Shown in pieces: positions 53,334 through 62,704 of a stretch of 64,000 bases of DNA. Position 1 is the stretch's first letter. Every line of letters begins with the position of its first letter. The notes below the pieces were generated by a model. That model was not told where the DNA came from. It worked only from the letters and a program-made list of their open reading frames with translations, and did not search any database. This stretch comes from Oopsacas minuta (taxonomy: Eukaryota > Porifera > Hexactinellida > Lyssacinosida > Leucopsacidae): positions 304,699 to 368,698 of the forward strand of contig JAKMXF010000166.1 of assembly GCA_024704765.1 (NCBI GenBank), in the 5' to 3' direction. Both the position numbers and the translations under genes were made by a program.

Positions 53334-54152
53334 ATGGCATCGTCAGGAAGAAAATGTTCTAATGATCCTAATACGTTCTGTTACATATGTGGTGAATATA
53401 CGTTGAAAGATCAGAGAAGAAGTATCTCAGACTTCGTGCGAAAGGCATACTTTGCTTACTTTGAGGTGAAGCTTGGAGACCAAAACAGCTCTTCAATATT
53501 TGGTCAATTCAATCTGGAGAAACACAATAATCTAAGCAGGAACCTCAACCTGTCTAAAGAGTGTTCAGAAATTTTGCATCCAGGAACTAAGATAACATAT
53601 TATCGTCATAGAGAAGAAGGATTACTTCATTACTTTAGCCATCAAGAAGGCCTCGTCTTCTGCAATGACATTGGAGGACTTCTCCTGGAAATGGGAGTAC
53701 CACAATATTGGCCAGAAGGTTAGCGTCTATTCATTGATAGTTCCAAGAGAAGCTTGAAGTGCGTTTTATTGCATAATGGAAATGAATATGCATCTATTCC
53801 AATTGGACATTCAACAAATCTCGAAGAGGAGTCTGAAAATAGTAAGATGGTATTGGAAAAATTGAAATAACTTGAAACCAGTGATTGATATATGTTGATC
53901 TCCAGATGGTAAACTTTCTACTTGGCCAACAAGCTGGATACAATAAGTACTCTTGTTTTATATGTTTATGGGACAGCAGAGCCCGCAAAGATCATTGGGT
54001 AAATAAAGTGTGACCCTTAAGAACTGATCTAACAGTTGGAGGAGCAAACATTCTGTATGAGCCATTGGTTCCTAGAGAAAAAATCATTCTTCCACCCCTC
54101 CACATCAATTTGGGTTTTATGAAGCAGTTAATAAAATCTCTGGATAAAGACG
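53334..54152 (+). pseudogene. Degraded mobile-element-like gene crossing from the left arm into the loop
   Basis: Starts MASSGRKCSNDPNTFCYICG, then SISDFVRKAYFAYFEVKLGDQ; after an internal loss comes LNLSKECSEI and YRHREEGLLHYFSHQEGLVFCNDIGGLL. In the loop the protein continues across stops and frame changes: RLFIDSSKRSLKCVLLHNGN, VNFLLGQQAGYNKYSCFICL, then PPLHINLGFMKQLIKSLDKDG ending at the inner junction. I recall this as a long, uncharacterised, repetitive family of insects and cnidarians, probably transposon-derived; that assignment is from memory. The missing internal cysteine-rich part, several stops and at least one frameshift show it is dead. Confidence 0.6.
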
Positions 54153-54158
54153 GGCCCC
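53697..54158. other. Loop of the palindrome
   Basis: 462 bases present once, all of it the downstream part of the mobile-element-like gene on the + strand. The right edge is GGATAAAGACGGGCCCCCCCC followed by the inverted arm. The run of nine C bases sits exactly at the junction. Confidence 0.85.
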
Positions 54159-54521
54159 CCCCATTTCCAGGAGAAGTCCTCCAATGTCATTGCAGAAGAC
54201 GAGGCCTTCTTGATGGCTAAAGTAATGAAGTAATCCTTCTTCTCTATGACGATAATATGTTATCTTAGTTCCTGGATGCAAAATTTCTGAACACTCTTTA
54301 GACAGGTTGAGGTTCCTGCTTAGATTATTGTGTTTCTCCAGATTGAATTGACCAAATATTGAAGAGCTGTTTTGGTCTCCAAGCTTCACCTCAAAGTAAG
54401 CAAAGTATGCCTTTCGCACGAAGTCTGAGATACTTCTTCTCTGATCTTTCAACGTATATTCACCACATATGTAACAGAACGTATTAGGATCATTAGAACA
54501 TTTTCTTCCTGACGATGCCAT
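54159..54521 (-). pseudogene. N-terminal half of the mobile-element-like gene (right arm)
   Basis: Mirror of 53334-53696. It starts with the same MASSGRKCSND and stops matching in the LLLEMG segment, where the loop begins. No downstream half exists on this side. Confidence 0.6.
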
Positions 54522-55921
54522 AGAGTTGGAATATGCTAGATACTTATAATTATAAACTATTGATTAAATTGAATATACATTTGAAAAAGGTAACTAACAA
54601 TATAAACATAAATGTAGACTAAAATCAAGAGCCAATCCAGCAAAGCCGATGCCATTTTCGAACTCAGCACAGCAAATATAGTCTAAATTCAATCTAAAAT
54701 CTTAGGCAACAGAAACAAAAATATGTTTTGTTGGCCTGTGTAATACATCATTAGTAATTTTATATAGTATTATCCTTTCTTAAATTTAGTATAATTCTTC
54801 TTGATCAGTATATTATTTGTCTTTAGTCTCGCAATTTGTTTAGTTTGCAAGATAAGTCATAATTCTACTAAATTGGATTACTGCATTCATAATTAAAAGT
54901 TAATATTCATACAGTGCAATTGTAATTAATTGTAATTGGGTTCGAAGAATTGAAATGTAATTGTAATGCTTTCCTTGACAACAGACAAACAAACAAACAA
55001 CAATTGAGATTCAATAATATAGATGTAGTTTGTGGATGACACTTCATTATATGATATTGTTTCGTGGCAAATAGGAATATTCCTACTAGGCGCAACAAAT
55101 TTGGAATATGTATATTATCTATTAAGATATTTTCCCTCGGAATAATGTCACACATACCTATAGGGAGTTGTTTGGATGCTTGGCTTGCCCCTCGTTGTTG
55201 GTTGGTGTATTTGAAGGGATATTGCCATGGTGAGAATCATTTTTATCGAATTAGTCTATCAAAATACGTTGTATTCATGCGTGTACTTTACTATTTGGAT
55301 TTAGGTGAAGAAATTTCCCTTGGTGTCAGAGATGCCATCAGGAAGTGATTCGATAATTGTAATTGTTGAAATAAATTGGAAATAACACCCGTTAATATTT
55401 CACAATGCATAAATTCTCACGCCAAGTAGGAATATTCCTACTTTGCATGGAATAATATTATTGTATCACAAATTTAATGATGTATCTTAAATTGAGAAAG
55501 ATTGTAAGTAGGAAAGATGAAATCCTCTATTTGTGAATAAAATAACCATTTCAACAGATTTACCAAATTATCAATTTCAAATGTACGTAATTGCAATTCT
55601 ACACTTTCTTGTGGATTACTAAATTTAGTGTCCATTAAACAAATAGAAATATGACACGTAATGAAATAAATGACGAACTTACCTACTGTAAGTTTCTTGC
55701 AATATAGGTCACGTTTCACAAAATATTTCTTCTTAACAAACACTACAGTAGAAGAACCTCCCAAGGTGAAAGTGCGGTGCGTGATAACATTGCAAATGTT
55801 CGAGGAAGCTGTACAATAGCACTGAATAAATTTATAGAAAACTTGTCTAGTCTGACATATAAATAAGAGAAGTACCCCATAGTTAATTATAACAATAATA
55901 TTCTTAACAAACAAGCTAACA
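54522..55921. other. Spacer (right arm)
   Basis: Mirror of 51,934-53,333, including the small element with palindromic ends at 55,065-55,445. Confidence 0.4.
55065..55445. mobile_element. Small element with palindromic inverted ends (right arm)
   Basis: Mirror copy of 52410-52790 with the same TAGGAATATTCCTA ends. Confidence 0.45.
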
Positions 55922-57694
55922 ATGAAATCAATAAGCAAGGTACTATTATTATGTATTCTCGTTTTCAGACATTCAGCTGTTTTAGTCAGTGGTAATTGTG
56001 GGAATACAATAGTGACATGCTTTGAGGACGGTGATGAACTAGACTGTGAAGTTCGCGGGCATGATACAGAAGCAATACAGGAAAAAATCTATGAATGTTC
56101 TCAGGGAAGTTACCATTATCTTGATATTGAAATACTGGTGGGAGGTGCTGGTACTACGTTGAATATAAATATTCCTAGTAACATAGAAATTTTGGAAATA
56201 GAAAATCAATTCTATGAACCCATTTTTGTTGAAACTTCTACGATAAATTATAACGTGACTAAATTGATTTTTTACTACTATGAGGTGTTTATTAACCATA
56301 ACGACTTCTTTACGTATTTCCCGAACTTGGAGTACTACGAAGCTACTACGTTAGGATCGAATTTGATGCCATTTTTCTCACAAAATATACATCTCATAGA
56401 AATTGAAGTCGAAAGCTCGTTTATAAGAGAAGAGTCAAGTCGTGTCATTGATCGAACTCTTGTCGGGGGGCTGGATAAATTGGAGAAGTTATATTGGGAA
56501 TCCGGAGGCATAACAAAATTAATGTCAGATTCATTTAAAGGCACATACAAGTTAAGACGATTGAGTATAAATAACAATGAAATCCACGAGTTATATGACT
56601 GTACATTTGATGGTTTACATGAATTGGATACAATTTATCTTTCCAATAATGACATAACTACGGTTGGAGAATACACTTTCATTGATTTGGATGCATTAGA
56701 AGATGTTCGCTTGGGGCTTAATCCATCATTTCCACTATCAACCCTTACACTAGCCAAAAGCATTACACAAATCCACCTCGACAATTATAATCCAACGCTT
56801 TTGAGTCCAGAAATATTTGAACAATTTCCACAATTAAGTTACTTGTCTTTTGAATACATTGCATTCGATTGCACCTGTGAAACAGAATGGATCTACATAC
56901 TAGAAGACGTATATAATGTCGAAATAGAACTAGACTCATACAATTTTTGTCCAGGAAACCCAGGCCTCCAAGTCGATGATCCCAGCCTCTATGTGGGATG
57001 TGTTAACCCCGATTATCCGTGTTTCAACGATTCAATAGTCTGTCAGGGTTATAATTGGTATAGAGTTGATACAGAGACTGGTTGTAATTGTACTTATCCA
57101 CCAGAACGTGCCTTATACAATAATAGTAGTTTCGTATGCTCAGACATAGATGAGTGTGAAGACAGTAGTATTACATGTCAAGGTAACTGTATTAACACAC
57201 TTGGTTCATACACATGTGACTGTGGCGAGGGATTCGTTAATCTCAATGAAACTTTCTGCAATGATGTGAATGAGTGTGGGGTAAACAATGGAGGTTGTTC
57301 ACAGAATTGTACCAACACAATTGGTTCATTTTATTGTTCCTGTTTTGAGGGATACAACATCTCCACTTCAAACAATAGCGACTGCGAATTCATCACCATA
57401 AGCCCTCAAATCTCGAACTTTGGTGAGACTGAATATATAATAGTGGTGTTTGCTGTGATAATTTTCGTTCTAATCATATTATTAGTCCTGTTAATCGTGG
57501 TAATCTTGTTCCTTCTCTATCATTTCAGAGGGTTATATACAAAATATGTTCCAGAATATAATCCTACAATTGCTGAATTAGACAGAATGAAAGAGGTAGC
57601 ACCCATAATAGGAAACCCACTTCCCGAATCAGAAGTTGAAACCTTGAAACATGCTAATGTAGCTCTACAGGTTGAAACGAACTTCGACATCTGA
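55922..57694 (+). CDS. LRR and EGF single-pass membrane receptor (right arm copy)
   Basis: Single exon, 590 residues. An N-terminal signal peptide (about 1-24, LLLCILVFRHSAVLVSG) precedes a leucine-rich-repeat region at about 80-310 (LRRLSINNNEIHELYDCTFDG, LDTIYLSNNDITTVGEYTF), closed by a cysteine cap (FDCTCETEW). Two calcium-binding EGF modules follow at about 405-490 (DIDECEDSSITCQGNCINTL, DVNECGVNNGGCSQNCTNTI), then a strongly hydrophobic transmembrane helix at about 505-535 and a 55-residue cytoplasmic tail without a recognised signalling domain. Likely a surface adhesion or recognition receptor; the ligand is unknown. It is intact while its arm neighbours are broken. Confidence 0.88.
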   Translation: MKSISKVLLLCILVFRHSAVLVSGNCGNTIVTCFEDGDELDCEVRGHDTEAIQEKIYECSQGSYHYLDIEILVGGAGTTLNINIPSNIEILEIENQFYEPIFVETSTINYNVTKLIFYYYEVFINHNDFFTYFPNLEYYEATTLGSNLMPFFSQNIHLIEIEVESSFIREESSRVIDRTLVGGLDKLEKLYWESGGITKLMSDSFKGTYKLRRLSINNNEIHELYDCTFDGLHELDTIYLSNNDITTVGEYTFIDLDALEDVRLGLNPSFPLSTLTLAKSITQIHLDNYNPTLLSPEIFEQFPQLSYLSFEYIAFDCTCETEWIYILEDVYNVEIELDSYNFCPGNPGLQVDDPSLYVGCVNPDYPCFNDSIVCQGYNWYRVDTETGCNCTYPPERALYNNSSFVCSDIDECEDSSITCQGNCINTLGSYTCDCGEGFVNLNETFCNDVNECGVNNGGCSQNCTNTIGSFYCSCFEGYNISTSNNSDCEFITISPQISNFGETEYIIVVFAVIIFVLIILLVLLIVVILFLLYHFRGLYTKYVPEYNPTIAELDRMKEVAPIIGNPLPESEVETLKHANVALQVETNFDI

Positions 57695-59032
57695 CCAGAC
57701 TAGAATGGCAGTATCATCAGCTGATTGTTGAGTTCATTGTATGGATAATGTCTTTATGTTTCCTTGGTATACTATTTAGTCAGGCGTCTGTTGTTGTATT
57801 TACTTCTGTTCATATCTATTCTCCAGTCTTTATTTACTACTCATTTGTATGCTAGGCCAGTAGTGTATTTTGTAGCACTAATTCTATAATTACTTCCAAT
57901 CATACGATAAGTATTTTTTGAGGTGTGTAATATTTAGGTTTCATTGAAAATGTTGTGAAGTGCTTTCTTATAGATGACCAGTGGTGTAACTGAGGGGGAG
58001 GCAATGCCCCCCATTTGTCCGTTCTTGCCCTCCCATTTACAACATGAAACATTCTTATTAATAGGATCATTAACACTTTATTCTTACCCCATTATTGCTA
58101 TGGAACCACCATTTAAATCTTTATGCTTGATTTTTTTTTTTGAATATCATGCACTCGGAAATTTCCCCCTTGACATTTCTGGAGTGGTCGAACCTTAAAT
58201 TTTCACTCACTCGTAATACCTATTGAATACGATAGAACATCACTTGAGAACAGATGGAAATGTTGAAATCGATTGTATCCAGAATTACTCATGGCTAAGG
58301 ACTACTTAATTTCACATAATTTCGTGTATTATTTGCGTAATTATCATGAATTGTGTAATATGAATGTGGGATATTGTAGTTAAGCTAAAAACGGATTCAT
58401 TAACAGTTATCTGGTATGATAACATTTAATGCACCATTCCTACACTGAATAATTCCCGGTAACAATTAGATATTTCCAATTCTGTCCAGAAATCTCAGAT
58501 TGTAGACTTTTACAACTGAGCATAAATGTGTAAAATAGTAGGGTATAGTATAAAGTTGATACTGCAACACACAAAACTGCATTCTATGTTAATGAAAAAA
58601 GTTTCTAATTGACGGATTTGGCTTTATATATAGTGTCGTTGTGTGACACAATTTGGTAAATAACTCGAGCACTATAATTCTAATCGGTTGGCTCATAAAA
58701 GCGACAATGTAGCCCACGACTTGAACTATCCCAATAACCCAATTAGGATATTCTTATGCCACATTAGCACAAGTTTGTGTCGATAATCGTATATTATGAT
58801 TACGTAAATTATATTTTTACACCTTCTAGATTCTAGAAGGTTAGAGCCGGGAATATGCACATGATCATGTTTATCATATGTTTAATCATATTTCACACCT
58901 TTGCAGAGTGTTTAATATTCACAAGTAACTATTGAAATTAATCTCCTATGTAATAGCTATTGAATTACAGCACAGAACTGTAACTAACTGATAAGTGATA
59001 ACTAACAAACAAGTAAACAAGTGAGTAAATAC
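57695..59032. other. Spacer (right arm)
   Basis: Mirror of 48,823-50,160. No gene was seen. Confidence 0.4.
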
Positions 59033-60283
59033 ATGGCAGAGAGAGAACCTGTAACACCAGACTCTACAACTACTCTCATCGACGTGGATAGGAGGGAAAA
59101 GACAGGAGGGTATCGAGCAGGCCTACTCAAGGAATAGGTCCACGAGAATATGAAGAAATTCATATTCTGTTCAAAATGTGATGGAATTAGCATAAAACCA
59201 CAGATCTCTGAAGGCAAGACATTCTGTACAAATTGTACAGAAGGTAGAGGCGGGGAAGTTGATGAGCAAGTAGAGGAGTTTGTAAGGGAACTGAAATGCA
59301 GATGTCCTCCATCAATACGAGGTTGTGATTGTTCAGGAAAGCTGAACAATATTGAGGAACACATGAATGGTTGTGTTAAAGAGAAAATGAAATGTCAGAA
59401 AGGATGTGGAAAGGTGTTACAAAAATGTGACACATTGGGACACCAGAAAGAGTGTCCCTTCCGAAATCAAAGGTGCAAGTACTGTAGAAAAGAAGTACAA
59501 GCTAACAGAACAAAAGAACACGCTAGAATTTGTCTGGGCAATCCAGATGGTGTGGTTATATGTCCTTATAAGGAAGTGGGTTGTGAGACAATTGAAATTG
59601 CAAGAAAGGACCTGGACACACATATAACTAAGAAAATGATTAGTCATCAGAAATTATTGCTATGTGAATTAAATCAGCTGAGAGAGAAAATGGATATGAA
59701 GGAATTTGAAATAAGCAATTTGGATAGATGGAATACTTCTAGGACGAGGAGTATATGGGTGATATCAGCACTAGTTATCATGGGTATAGCTATACTAATA
59801 CAGCTGGTACTTATAGTCAATCAGAAACAAATTGAAACATCTAAAGATAATAAACTACTGGAAGATAAACTTGATATTTTACGGCTCTACCTCTATCTAC
59901 AGGACAATTGGAATGGAAGATTAAAAGTGTTAAATAGAAGATAGAAAACAGAGAATATACTTACAGTGATCCATTCTATGTAGGTTTATACAAGTGTCAG
60001 GGGATTATTCTATGGGATCGGTGGAATACAGGTAAAGTACATGTATTGATTTATAATATGAAAGGAGCTTACGATGATAAACTACACTGGCCTATCAGAT
60101 ACAAATATACGTTTATTCTTCTCAATCACATTAACAGTAATACTAATTATGAATACACTACTCAGACCTAGTGAGGTGAGAAATGAAGGTTTTTGGCGTC
60201 CTTTATTAATTTCAAAGACTGAAATATTAGAAGATAAAGATTGTAAAGAAGACAGCATAACTCTTCAAATTAATATAAAATAG
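59033..60283 (+). pseudogene. TRAF-type zinc-finger, transmembrane and MATH-domain gene, broken
   Basis: An upstream ATG (59033) opens MAEREPVTPDSTTTLIDVDR…GLLKE and meets TAG at 59135-59137. The frame then continues VHENMKKFIFCSKCDG, aligning without gap to the intact relative at 62705-64000 (LLKEEIPSFLRTLVICSKC). Cysteine/histidine TRAF-type fingers follow (GCGKVLQKCDTLGHQKEC, CKYCRKEV, CPYKEVGC), then a hydrophobic helix (ISALVIMGIAILIQLVLIV). A MATH domain comes next in other frames: LEWKIKSVK, TAG, then SDPFYVGLYKC, MKGAYDDKLHWPIRYKYTF, and after a second shift RNEGFWRPLLISK…EDSITLQINI. Two TAGs and two one-base shifts make a dead gene likely. A shorter 264-residue product from ATG 59150 to 59944 is still open. 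Confidence 0.75.
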
Positions 60284-60476
60284 TTACCAGCATTATAACT
60301 TGTAGATATATTTTTCATAATATATTAGTCATATACTCTTGTATATAACAGACTTAGAGTGTTTTTGTACTTGATAGAATAAGAAATGGTGTCAAAATAA
60401 TATATTGATTCAGCCCTGGGCGTGTTCAGAGGTAAAATCCATAAGTGTGGTGGATGAATCCTATCAACACACCTGA

Positions 60477-60960
60477 GCAAAGGAAGGAATTCAGTGTGAA
60501 GTGGCGCCTTGTGAAGCGGACGCGCTGTCGGTCTATATGGATAAGAGGGGTCTAGCACATGCAGTCATCAGCCAGGACTCGGATATATTGGTATTTGGGT
60601 GTGATAGGGTCCTATTTAAGATGAATAATACCGGAAACGGTGTCCTTGTAAATGAGAATGAGGTCGGGAATATTACGGGACATAACATGGTAGGATTTAA
60701 TCAGGACTCCTTCCGGTATATGTGATTACCTAGATATTATTGGATTGGTTACTGCAGATAAGTTATTGAGGAAATAATGGTTCGATACGGAGGTGATAAT
60801 TCGAACAAACATCTTCAATCGCAGATGACTATGAGCATAATTTTAGGTAGGCCAATATGACGTTCCTGTACAAAACGGTTTTTGACCCTCAGACTAAACC
60901 AGGTCCCTTGACAGTGTTCCTCCTAGAGGTTGAAGTGGAAACGATAACTTTGGTAAGGGG
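60477..60960 (+). pseudogene. EXO1-like (FEN1/XPG family) nuclease fragment
   Basis: Reads AKEGIQCEVAPCEADALSVYMDK, SQDSDILVFGCDRVLFKMNNTGNG and QDSFRYM, matching the EXO1 I-domain with its catalytic Glu and Asp. After a short loss that removes about five residues and shifts the frame it continues CDYLDIIGLVTADKLLRK, then a stop. Further on, DDYEHNFR, TAG, ANMTFLYKTVFDPQTKPGPL matches the following EXO1 segment. No N-terminal N-domain or C-terminal region is present. It is therefore a decayed partial copy, not a nuclease gene. The parent gene is not in the window. Confidence 0.75.
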
Positions 60961-61364
60961 CAAGCAATGCCCACCAAAACCAAGTGCCTGGCACGTAGGA
61001 ATATTGATTGCAAGGAGTAGGTAGCATGGACACATAAGTATCTAGAAGATACATCAGTTTATGGACATATCTTGTATCTGGGAGAACACAAACTCACAAT
61101 ATGTGAAATTATATGAACCTTCCCACGTCCGTATACATCATGATCCTCAGTGTACTCATAGATACCATCAAGTGTTGCATATTGGTTATTACGTATGAAG
61201 ATTGAATATGATGACAAATCGATTCATGTAACATAACATACGTACACAGCTACCAGATCTATTGAGGTGAATAATTAGCTTTATCATGCATTTGAATTGC
61301 AATTACAATGGATATTCATCATCTTTTAACGAAATTTGATTTACATAAAAGTAATCCCTCTTAA

Positions 61365-61509
61365 CTTTATATAAGGTGTCGGAAAGACACCAAGGCATAG
61401 AACCAACTTACCTGTAGTTTATTTATGTGAAGATTTGAATAAGTTTTAGTAAAGCAAATACAATTCACAATAATCCTTACTTATATCTGATTAAGAACAT
61501 AATATTATG
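61365..61509 (-). ncRNA. Structured repeat with a consensus 5' splice site, copy B (right arm)
   Basis: Mirror of 46346-46490. Confidence 0.35.
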
Positions 61510-62096
61510 GTTCTATTAGAAATGTATTCACATTCATTCATACTCAACTCTCAAGTTACAAAATCCATCGATTTAATTCCTATTTTTCAGTGAGAGATGA
61601 GACTAACAATTGATAGGACAGAGGGAATGTTTCTTATAAATTTCAATTACACCTCCATATAGAAAGGGATATACATATGTAGATTGCTGTGTAGCCTAAA
61701 TCTATACTAATCTTTCTATTTCCTCCTCACGTGCAATATAATTGTTTATCTCATCAGAGATTTCTATTAAAAGTATGATTTTTGGCTTAACAAGTAGTGT
61801 GGAATCATTTCTAATTAGGGTTCCCAATCCCAGGATCTCTTGCTAAGATATTAATGCAATGAGTAGAAGCAGGACGAGTATTTTCACCAGCTGCTTACCT
61901 CTGTATCAGTTTATTCAATTTGTTATACAAGTCTTGAACTAAATTCTCAAGAGGTTAGAGTCATAAACTTAATAATGAATCTATCAATACTCTTTGTTTT
62001 TTTCGATACAATGAGAGAAATAATCACGATTAGTATATTAATATCACTAAAACATTAATCAGAGATAAATATTATTACTTTAATGCTTTTCCGTTA

Positions 62097-62243
62097 CACA
62101 GTGGAACTTGGTTAATACAAACACGGTTAATACGAATTTCGGGATAAGACGAACAAATATTTACACAATATCAGGGCCCTATAATGGTTATTCAATTGGA
62201 TTTACTCCGGTTAATACAAACTCAGGATAAAGCGAACAAATTT
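62097..62243. mobile_element. Boundary MITE, right arm
   Basis: CACAGTGGAACTTGGTTAAT at the inner end. Beyond 62,243 the match to the left copy degrades (GACCGTCGTTGGTGTT against GACCCTCCGTTGGTGTT) and is lost after about 20 bases. Confidence 0.6.
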
Positions 62244-62704
62244 GACCGTCGTTGGTGTTCTATAACCTCCCAACCCATTCTCTTACAAATTAGTTTCAAT
62301 GAGCTCTATACCATTAGCGAGTGCAATAACAATCCTACACATATTCGAACCAATTTGGAAATAGCTCACTTGACTCACATCGTTTACGCATATACGTATA
62401 ATGTAATATTTTTGTATATTCTGTCAATAACTTTCCTACACTCCATTCAATATTACACTAGCTATATCCAGAGATCTCACGCTTTTTCTGTGTTCCAAAT
62501 TATAATCTCACGCCATTTTATGATTCTTTACTGTACATTTGGATGCCAAAATGCTAAATCTCACGCCTTGTGAGAAAAAATCTCATGTGTTGTTTAGACG
62601 TCAAGTTGACATCTATGTACATGTATAACAATATAAATCAATTACAAATATTTTATTCTTACAATCTAGCTAAATGTAAATAACATAATTCACTCTAGAC
62701 GTGG
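62244..62704. other. Spacer outside the palindrome
   Basis: AT-rich, with three same-sense AATCTCACGC-type motifs at about 62,470-62,570. No gene. The 129-codon frame crossing the palindrome boundary (62184-62573) is not credible. Confidence 0.45.

Larger units (their letters stand above)
45613..53696 (+). repeat. Left arm of a giant palindrome (8.08 kb)
   Basis: Every position p in this arm corresponds to 107,855 minus p on the opposite strand of the right arm. All mirrored features have identical lengths, translations and a constant coordinate sum, so no indel separates the arms. The inner edge is where AATGGGAGT (left) departs from AATGGGGGG (right). The outer edge is at 45,612/62,243. 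Confidence 0.97.
54159..62243 (-). repeat. Right arm of the giant palindrome (8.08 kb)
   Basis: Reverse complement of 45,612-53,696 (the extra first base reflects the boundary match at 45,612). All comparable stretches read identical, including the pseudogene lesions. Confidence 0.97.
60961..62243. other. Outer part of the right arm: non-coding with small relics
   Basis: Mirror of 45,612-46,894. Holds structured-repeat copy B on the minus strand (61365-61509), the ANKRD fragment (61899-61964) and the boundary MITE (from 62,097). Confidence 0.5.

Noticed and set aside
59935-59937. Recurrent in-frame TAG codons read as stop-codon reassignment
   Set aside because: The same genes also carry frame shifts and other stops, and the host genes of the window need no TAG decoding, so ordinary pseudogene decay explains them better.
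61405-61420. ACTTACCTG on the + strand, like the 5' end of U1 snRNA
   Set aside because: The following sequence has none of the U1 stem-loops; it is the complement of the splice-site motif in the structured repeat.
62184-62573. 129-codon + strand frame crossing the palindrome boundary
   Set aside because: Its first part is MITE sequence and the rest is AT-rich spacer without similarity.
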